Shown piece after piece: positions 16,678-21,659 of a DNA stretch of 21,659 nt (its first letter is position 1; every line of letters begins with the position of its first letter). The translations under genes were made by a program, and so were the position numbers. The DNA comes from Flavobacteriaceae bacterium (GTDB lineage Bacteria > Bacteroidota > Bacteroidia > Flavobacteriales > Flavobacteriaceae). Below the pieces are notes generated by a model, which had not been told where the DNA came from, searched no databases, and was given only the letters and a program-made list of their open reading frames with translations. Where the stretch lies: positions 1-21,659 of the forward strand of contig JAQWFV010000042.1 in assembly GCA_029238555.1 (NCBI GenBank), in the 5' to 3' direction.

Positions 16678-16707
16678 TTGTGTATTCTAGTTTAAAAATT
16701 ACTTTTG
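16678..16707 (+). promoter_or_regulatory. Consensus Bacteroidota promoter for the DUF2795 gene
   Basis: TTG at 16678-16680 and TACTTTTG at 16700-16707 are separated by exactly 19 bases, matching the Bacteroidota TTG-N17..23-TAnnTTTG consensus. The -7 box ends 22 bases before the ATG at 16730, giving a leader of about 15 nt. This is the best promoter match in the window. Confidence 0.7.
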
Positions 16708-16729
16708 CAAAAATCTAAAATAGAACCCC

Positions 16730-16954
16730 ATGTATTGGACATTAGAATTAGCTTCATATTTGAGTGACGCGCCTTGGCCGGCTTCAAAAGACGAATTAAT
16801 AGATTACGCTATTAGAACAGGAGCTCCTTTAGAAGTAGTTGAGAATTTACAATCTATGGAAGAAGAAGGAGGCGAAATATACGAGTCTATTGAAGAAATA
16901 TGGCCAGACTATCCTACAGATGAAGACTACCTCTGGAACGAGGATGAGTATTAA
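16730..16954 (+). CDS. DUF2795 domain small acidic protein
   Basis: A 74-residue protein of unknown function, recognised as DUF2795. It opens MYWTLELASYLSDAPWP, followed by ASKDELIDYAIRTGAPLEVVENL, which looks like a small helical bundle, and then an acidic tail (residues 44-74) in which about half the residues are Asp or Glu, ending WNEDEY. There is no signal peptide or membrane segment, so it is cytoplasmic. The gene has its own promoter with 19-bp spacing and its own terminator, making it a one-gene unit between the adenosyltransferase and secA. The acidic tail might mimic nucleic acid or bind a basic partner; this is speculation. Strong conservation in flavobacteria is from memory. Confidence 0.85.
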   Translation: MYWTLELASYLSDAPWPASKDELIDYAIRTGAPLEVVENLQSMEEEGGEIYESIEEIWPDYPTDEDYLWNEDEY

Positions 16955-16986
16955 AATTATAGAAATCTACACTACTTAGATTTCCC

Positions 16987-17016
16987 AAAAAAAGTCTCCT
17001 TGGAGGCTTTTTTTTT
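16987..17016 (+). terminator. Intrinsic terminator after the DUF2795 gene
   Basis: The arms 16987-16999 and 17002-17014 pair along A7-G-T-CTCC against GGAG-G-C-T7 (one T-G wobble), with CTTG as the tip, followed by a T-run to 17016. The A-run before and T-run after suggest it may work in both directions. It begins 33 bases after the DUF2795 stop. Confidence 0.8.
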
Positions 17017-17027
17017 GCTTATTTTTG
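17000..17027 (+). promoter_or_regulatory. Possible secA promoter overlapping the terminator
   Basis: TATTTTTG at 17020-17027 fits TAnnTTTG and has a TTG at 17000-17002, 17 bases upstream, though this TTG is the tip of the terminator hairpin. It would give a leader of about 110 nt to the secA ATG at 17143. The match is imperfect evidence because T-runs create such boxes by chance. Confidence 0.3.
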
Positions 17028-17142
17028 AAGGGTTGTGTCACAAAACATGACAACAAAGACCACGGCATGAATTTTGTAAATTAAATGCCTAGAAAACACA
17101 GACTATTACCAATTGCCGTAAAATACGCAGAGAACCAAACAT

Positions 17143-20100
17143 ATGAGTTTTATAAACAACGTACTTAAAGTATTTGTAGGAGACAAAGCAAAGAAAGATG
17201 TAAAAGCCCTACAACCCCTAATAGATAAGATTAATGCCTTTGAAAAAGAAATGGAAAAACTATCTCATGACGCATTGAGAGAGAAAACCCATTATTTTAA
17301 AAAACAACTTCAGGAAGCTACTGCAAACATTCAAGATGAGATTGAATCACTAAAGCAAGAAGCGTTAAACGAGACAAACATTGACAAAAATGAAGAGGTT
17401 TACAATAAGATTGACCAACTCAAAGAAGCCCAATACAGCCTAACTGAAAAAGTATTAGAAGAGATTTTACCCGAAGCTTTTGCCGTGGTCAAAGAAACCG
17501 CTAAGCGTTTTACACAGGCAGAGGAGATTGAAGTAACCGCATCGGCAGCAGACCGAAGGGCTGCCGCAGAAAAAGACTATGTTAACATTCAAGAAGATAA
17601 GGCTATTTGGAGTACTAGCTGGGACGCAGCTGGGAAAAAAGTAAAGTGGGATATGGTCCACTACCCTGTCCAACTCATTGGAGGGATTGCGCTACATCAA
17701 GGGAAAATTGCTGAGATGCAAACAGGAGAAGGAAAAACATTGGTGGCCACCTTACCCGTATATCTCAATGCCCTAACCGGAAATGGGGTACACCTAGTGA
17801 CGGTGAATGACTACCTGGCCAAAAGGGATAGTGCCTGGATGGCCCCCTTATTTGAATTTCACGGCATGACGATTGATTGTATAGACCATCATCAGCCAAA
17901 TTCTCCCGGTAGAAGGGCAGCCTATGAAGCAGACATTACTTACGGAACCAATAACGAATTTGGATTTGACTACCTACGTGACAATATGGCGCATAGTCCG
18001 AGCGACCTGGTTCAAAGAGCTCCTAACTTTGCCATTGTAGATGAGGTAGATTCTGTCCTTGTGGACGATGCCCGAACACCCCTTATTATATCAGGACCCG
18101 TACCCGAAGGTGACAGGCATGAATTCACTGAATTAAAGCCAAGGGTAAACGAATTGGTCAGCATGCAAAGACAATACCTCACGGGTGTTTTATCTGAAGC
18201 TAAAAAACTTATCGCTGCTGGAGATGAAAAAGAAGGTGGTTTTCAATTGCTTAGGGTACACAGAGGTTTGCCTAAAAACAAAGCCCTTATTAAATACCTA
18301 AGTGAAGAAGGCGTAAAACAGCTGCTTCAAAAAACGGAAAATTTTTATATGCAAGACAACAACAAGCAAATGCCAGAGGTAGATGCGGAGTTGTGGTTTG
18401 TGATTGAAGAAAAAACGAATCAGATAGACCTTACTGAAAAGGGCGTTTCTTACCTATCTACAGAAGGAGATCGTGAATTTTTTGTTTTACCAGATATTGG
18501 TTCTGCCATTGCTGAAATTGAAAACAAAGGCCTAGATGTAGAAGAAGAGGCTACTGAAAAAGATCAATTATTTAAGGATTTTTCTATTAAAAGTGAGCGC
18601 ATTCACACCCTTAACCAGTTGCTTAAAGCATACACCTTATTTGAGAAAGATGTGGAATATGTGGTCATGGACAACAAGGTCATGATTGTAGATGAGCAGA
18701 CAGGAAGAATCATGGATGGGAGAAGGTATTCAGACGGTCTTCACCAAGCCATTGAGGCCAAAGAAAATGTAAAAATTGAAGCACTCACCCAAACATTTGC
18801 TACCGTAACCCTGCAGAACTACTTTAGAATGTACAAAAAGTTAGCGGGTATGACTGGAACGGCCATTACAGAAGCAGGAGAATTCTGGGAGATTTATAAA
18901 TTAGACGTCATGGAGATCCCAACCAATAGACCTATTGCAAGGGCAGACAAAGATGACCTGATTTACAAAACCAAAAGAGAAAAATACAATGCCATTATAG
19001 AAGAAGTAACGAAATTATCTGCAGCAGGAAGACCTATACTCATTGGTACAACCTCAGTAGAAATTTCTGAATTACTTTCAAAAATGTTAGGGATTAGAAA
19101 AGTTCCGCACAATGTACTGAACGCCAAATTACATAAAAAAGAGGCTGATATTGTGGCAGAAGCAGGTAACGCAGGAGTGGTAACTATTGCGACTAACATG
19201 GCTGGAAGGGGAACAGATATTAAATTATCTGAAACCATAAAAGCGGCTGGAGGTTTAGCCATAATTGGAACAGAAAGACACGATTCCAGAAGGGTAGACA
19301 GACAGTTACGCGGTAGATCTGGAAGACAAGGAGATCCAGGAAGTTCTCAATTCTACGTGTCTCTTGAAGACAATTTAATGCGTCTTTTTGGCTCAGATAG
19401 GGTCGCTAAACTCATGGATAGAATGGGCTTAGAAGACGGAGAAGTGATCCAACACTCCATGATGACGAAATCTATTGAAAGGGCTCAGAAAAAAGTAGAG
19501 GAAAACAATTTTGGAGTTCGTAAACGTCTTTTGGAATATGACGACGTTATGAATGCCCAAAGAGAAGTAGTGTATAAGAGAAGAAGACACGCTTTACAAG
19601 GAGAACGTTTAAAATTAGACATCGCCAATATGATATTTGACACCTGTGAAATTATTACAGGAGACAATAAGGCTGCAAGCGATTTTAAAAATTTTGAGTT
19701 TGAACTCATTAAGTACTTTGGAATGACTGCTCCTTTCTCTGAGGAGGAATTCTTAAAAGAAGCCCCTAATACCCTCACTAGAAAAACATATAAAGCCGTT
19801 TTAGATCACTATCAGGGTAAAATGGTCAGAAGTAGTGATACTGCTTTTGAAGTGATTAAAAATGTTTACGAAGACCCAACGAATAAATTTGAGCGAATTG
19901 TAGTGCCATTCACAGATGGGATAAAAACCTTAAATGTTGTCACAGATCTTACCAAAGCTTATGAAAGCAAAGGAAAGCAGCTGATTACTGATTTTGAAAA
20001 GAACATTACTTTGGCGATGGTAGATGAGGCTTGGAAAACACATTTAAGAAAAATGGACGAGCTTAAACAATCTGTTCAATTGGCCGTTCACGAACAAAAA

Positions 20101-20502
20101 GATCCTTTATTGATCTATAAGTTTGAAGCTTTTGAGTTGTTCAAAGGCATGCTGGAAAGAGTGAATAAAGACATTGTATCTTTCTTGTTTAAAGGAGAAC
20201 TTCCTTCTGAAAACCCTGGCCAAATTCAAGAAGCCAGACAACAACGCAGGGCAAAAGAAAATCTACAAACCACAAAAGAAGAAATTCCCAATGTAGATGA
20301 AATGGCCGCGCAAAGTAGGGCCGCAAGTCAAAATCAAGCCAGCAGACCCACAGTGACTGAAACCATTGTAAGAACAGAAGCGAAAATTGGTAGAAATGAC
20401 AAAGTAACCATTCAAAACGTGATGAGTGGGGAACAAAAAACACTTAAATACAAACAAGCAGAATCACTTCTTAAAGAAGGAAGCTGGGTGATTACAAAGT
20501 AA
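17143..20502 (+). CDS. secA: Preprotein translocase ATPase SecA
   Basis: SecA drives unfolded preproteins through SecYEG by ATP hydrolysis at the inner membrane. The 1119-residue length is well above E. coli (901) and typical of Bacteroidota. Seen motifs are MQTGEGKTLVATLP with Walker A GEGKT at 195-199, VTVNDYLAKRDS, YGTNNEFGFDYLRDNM, DEVDSVLVDDARTPLIISGP with DEVD at 300-303, GMTGTA, TNMAGRGTDIKL and GRSGRQGDPGSSQFYVSLED. The extra length lies mainly in an insert after RTPLIISGP (about residues 320-480; acidic, helical) and near the N terminus. The C-terminal linker is basic and glutamine-rich and lacks the CxCx8CH zinc finger of E. coli SecA, ending in a short LKYKQAESLLKEGSWVITK segment. 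It is preceded by a terminator and so is probably its own transcription unit. Confidence 0.98.
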   Translation: MSFINNVLKVFVGDKAKKDVKALQPLIDKINAFEKEMEKLSHDALREKTHYFKKQLQEATANIQDEIESLKQEALNETNIDKNEEVYNKIDQLKEAQYSLTEKVLEEILPEAFAVVKETAKRFTQAEEIEVTASAADRRAAAEKDYVNIQEDKAIWSTSWDAAGKKVKWDMVHYPVQLIGGIALHQGKIAEMQTGEGKTLVATLPVYLNALTGNGVHLVTVNDYLAKRDSAWMAPLFEFHGMTIDCIDHHQPNSPGRRAAYEADITYGTNNEFGFDYLRDNMAHSPSDLVQRAPNFAIVDEVDSVLVDDARTPLIISGPVPEGDRHEFTELKPRVNELVSMQRQYLTGVLSEAKKLIAAGDEKEGGFQLLRVHRGLPKNKALIKYLSEEGVKQLLQKTENFYMQDNNKQMPEVDAELWFVIEEKTNQIDLTEKGVSYLSTEGDREFFVLPDIGSAIAEIENKGLDVEEEATEKDQLFKDFSIKSERIHTLNQLLKAYTLFEKDVEYVVMDNKVMIVDEQTGRIMDGRRYSDGLHQAIEAKENVKIEALTQTFATVTLQNYFRMYKKLAGMTGTAITEAGEFWEIYKLDVMEIPTNRPIARADKDDLIYKTKREKYNAIIEEVTKLSAAGRPILIGTTSVEISELLSKMLGIRKVPHNVLNAKLHKKEADIVAEAGNAGVVTIATNMAGRGTDIKLSETIKAAGGLAIIGTERHDSRRVDRQLRGRSGRQGDPGSSQFYVSLEDNLMRLFGSDRVAKLMDRMGLEDGEVIQHSMMTKSIERAQKKVEENNFGVRKRLLEYDDVMNAQREVVYKRRRHALQGERLKLDIANMIFDTCEIITGDNKAASDFKNFEFELIKYFGMTAPFSEEEFLKEAPNTLTRKTYKAVLDHYQGKMVRSSDTAFEVIKNVYEDPTNKFERIVVPFTDGIKTLNVVTDLTKAYESKGKQLITDFEKNITLAMVDEAWKTHLRKMDELKQSVQLAVHEQKDPLLIYKFEAFELFKGMLERVNKDIVSFLFKGELPSENPGQIQEARQQRRAKENLQTTKEEIPNVDEMAAQSRAASQNQASRPTVTETIVRTEAKIGRNDKVTIQNVMSGEQKTLKYKQAESLLKEGSWVITK

Positions 20503-20576
20503 TTCACTTTAATTAATCAACAAATCAATAAACACCAAAAAACCAACCACCATAAAACCAACCAAAAAAACCAAAC
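20503..20576 (+). promoter_or_regulatory. G-free A/C-rich leader of the amidohydrolase gene
   Basis: All 74 bases between the secA stop and the amidohydrolase ATG lack G. They contain two copies of AAAACCAACCA (20539-20549 and 20554-20564) and a last block AAAAAAACCAAAC before the ATG. No promoter box or hairpin is visible, so the gene may be read from secA. The A-rich, unstructured leader fits SD-independent initiation in Bacteroidota. Composition is seen; function is inferred. Confidence 0.5.
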
Positions 20577-21659
20577 ATGAAAAAACCACTACTTTTACTC
20601 CTAGCACTCTTTAGCCTTGCCACTGGATTTGGACAATCTGCGGCAGGAGATGGCCCTCATAAACAATTAATTATCAGGGGCGTTACTTTAATCAATGGAA
20701 ACGGGGCACCCCCTCGAGGACCAATAGACATTGTAGTAGAAGGGAATAAAATTACCCAAGTAGCTGTTGTGGGTTACCCTGGGGTGGCCATTTCAGAAAA
20801 AAGTAGGCCCGTTTTAAAAGCAGGAGGTAAAGAATTAGATGCCAGCGGCATGTATTTAATGCCTGGTTTTATAGACATGCATGGTCATATAGGCGGGCGT
20901 GCACAAGGCGCTGACCCTGATTATGTATTTAGACTCTGGATGGCCCATGGGGTGACCACCGTAAGAGAGCCCTCTGGAAGAGGCTTAGACTTCACTTTAG
21001 ATCTAAAAAGAAAATCAGAAAAGAACAGTATTGTGGCGCCAAGGCTTTTTGCCTACACTGGCTTTGGTCAGGGCAGCAAGAATGAAATTTCTTCTGCAGA
21101 ACAAGCGGTTGAATGGGTTAGAGACAATGCTAAAGCTGGTGCAGACGGAATTAAGTTCTTCGGTGCGTCTCCAGAAATTATGCAAGCGGCCCTTGAAGAA
21201 AATAAAAGATTGGGATTGGGATCTGCCTGTCACCATGCACAAATGGACGTAGCCCGCTGGAATGTTTTGCATTCTGCCAGAGCAGGGCTCACTAGTATGG
21301 AACATTGGTATGGTTTACCAGAAGCCTTGTTTACAGATAGAACCGTTCAAAATTATCCTTTGGATTACAACTATCAGAATGAGCAACACCGCTTTGAGGG
21401 GGCTGGTGAGCTTTGGGAACAAGCAGCTGAGCCTTATTCAGATCACTGGAACAATGTAATGAATGAACTCATTGCACTAGACTTTACCATGGATCCAACC
21501 TTTAATATCTACGAGGCTAATAGAGACCTTCAAAGAGCTAGAAGGGCTGAGTGGCATGAAGATTACACCCTACCCTCCCTGTGGAAATTTTATGAACCCA
21601 GTAAAATATCTCACGGTTCTTACTGGCACAATTGGGGGACAGAACAAGAGGTGACTTGG
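20577..21659 (+). CDS. Secreted amidohydrolase-family metal-dependent hydrolase (partial, 3' end off the window)
   Basis: The frame is open for 361 codons from the ATG at 20577 to the right edge. A signal peptide (MKKPLLLLLALFSLATGFGQ) implies periplasmic or surface location. The amidohydrolase N-terminal beta-sandwich is seen in LIIRGVTLINGNG, VVEGNKITQV and DASGMYLMPGFIDMHGH, where His102-Gly-His104 is the HxH metal pair. Further likely metal or active-site residues are Lys193 in DGIKFFGA (possible carboxylated bridging lysine), His219/His220 in CHHAQ and His243 in MEHWYG. The final conserved Asp of the family would lie beyond the window. The imidazolonepropionase/prolidase-like branch is the closest in layout; the substrate is unknown. 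It follows secA by 74 bases. Confidence 0.9.
   Translation, partial: MKKPLLLLLALFSLATGFGQSAAGDGPHKQLIIRGVTLINGNGAPPRGPIDIVVEGNKITQVAVVGYPGVAISEKSRPVLKAGGKELDASGMYLMPGFIDMHGHIGGRAQGADPDYVFRLWMAHGVTTVREPSGRGLDFTLDLKRKSEKNSIVAPRLFAYTGFGQGSKNEISSAEQAVEWVRDNAKAGADGIKFFGASPEIMQAALEENKRLGLGSACHHAQMDVARWNVLHSARAGLTSMEHWYGLPEALFTDRTVQNYPLDYNYQNEQHRFEGAGELWEQAAEPYSDHWNNVMNELIALDFTMDPTFNIYEANRDLQRARRAEWHEDYTLPSLWKFYEPSKISHGSYWHNWGTEQEVTW

Noticed and set aside
18963..20457. Several antisense ORFs of 64-99 codons within secA
   Set aside because: They are out-of-frame shadows of a fully conserved secA, with no start context or domain.
21031..21459. Two short plus-strand ORFs (21031-21252, 21262-21459) and a minus-strand one (21015-21305)
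   Set aside because: They lie inside the amidohydrolase coding frame, which is open to the window edge and carries the metal-binding motifs.
1..21659. CRISPR array, tRNA/rRNA genes, insertion sequences, phage or toxin-antitoxin modules
   Set aside because: No regularly spaced repeats, tRNA cloverleaf, transposase motifs or paired small ORFs were found on reading both strands.

Overview
The window is a chromosomal housekeeping region from an AT-rich Bacteroidota, most likely a member of the Flavobacteriaceae. The evidence is a bacillithiol enzyme (BshC), the long Bacteroidota form of SecA with the insert after its Walker B region, a flavobacterial-type RecQ, a DUF4105/Lnb lipoprotein acyltransferase, a DUF2795 small protein, signal peptides ending in a GQ- or SQ-type site, promoters of the TTG-N19-TAnnTTTG type, and the lack of Shine-Dalgarno sequences. 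I cannot name the genus from sequence alone.

Layout, left to right. (1) 1-1437, minus: bshC, cut by the left edge, divergent from (2) 1558-6473, plus: a secreted M14 metallopeptidase, a secreted carboxypeptidase-regulatory-like domain protein and a Tat-type S66 LD-carboxypeptidase. A nested inverted repeat (4016-4095) lies directly before the second of these genes. (3) 6516-8717, minus: recQ, convergent with the S66 gene and divergent from (4) 8863-11759, plus: an envelope cluster of kdsD (Kdo precursor), tatC (folded-protein export), an AhpD-like CxxC protein and lptB (LPS export ATPase), tightly packed with two overlaps. (5) 11756-12472, minus: pssA, overlapping lptB tail to tail and divergent from (6) 12563-16638, plus: an Lnb-type lipoprotein N-acyltransferase, an Uup-like ABC-F protein, a small ORF that looks like an internally deleted methyltransferase, and a PduO-type cobalamin adenosyltransferase. 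(7) 16730-16954: a DUF2795 acidic micro-protein with its own consensus promoter and an intrinsic terminator. (8) 17143-20502: secA. (9) 20577 to the right edge: a secreted metal-dependent amidohydrolase preceded by a 74-nt leader with no G.

Taken together the window is rich in cell-envelope biogenesis: Sec and Tat export, LPS precursor synthesis and export, phospholipid head-group synthesis, lipoprotein N-acylation, peptidoglycan-type peptidase and secreted hydrolases. The remaining genes concern DNA repair, thiol chemistry, ribosome-associated ATPase function and B12 cofactor maturation. I see no tRNA, rRNA, CRISPR array, transposase, prophage or defence island, and no gene-free stretch over about 150 bases. 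The items most worth a second look are the methyltransferase remnant at 15637-16050, the nested hairpin at 4016-4095, the RecQ that has lost its zinc cysteines, and the divergent pssA/Lnb pair. I do not find an obvious new multi-gene system.
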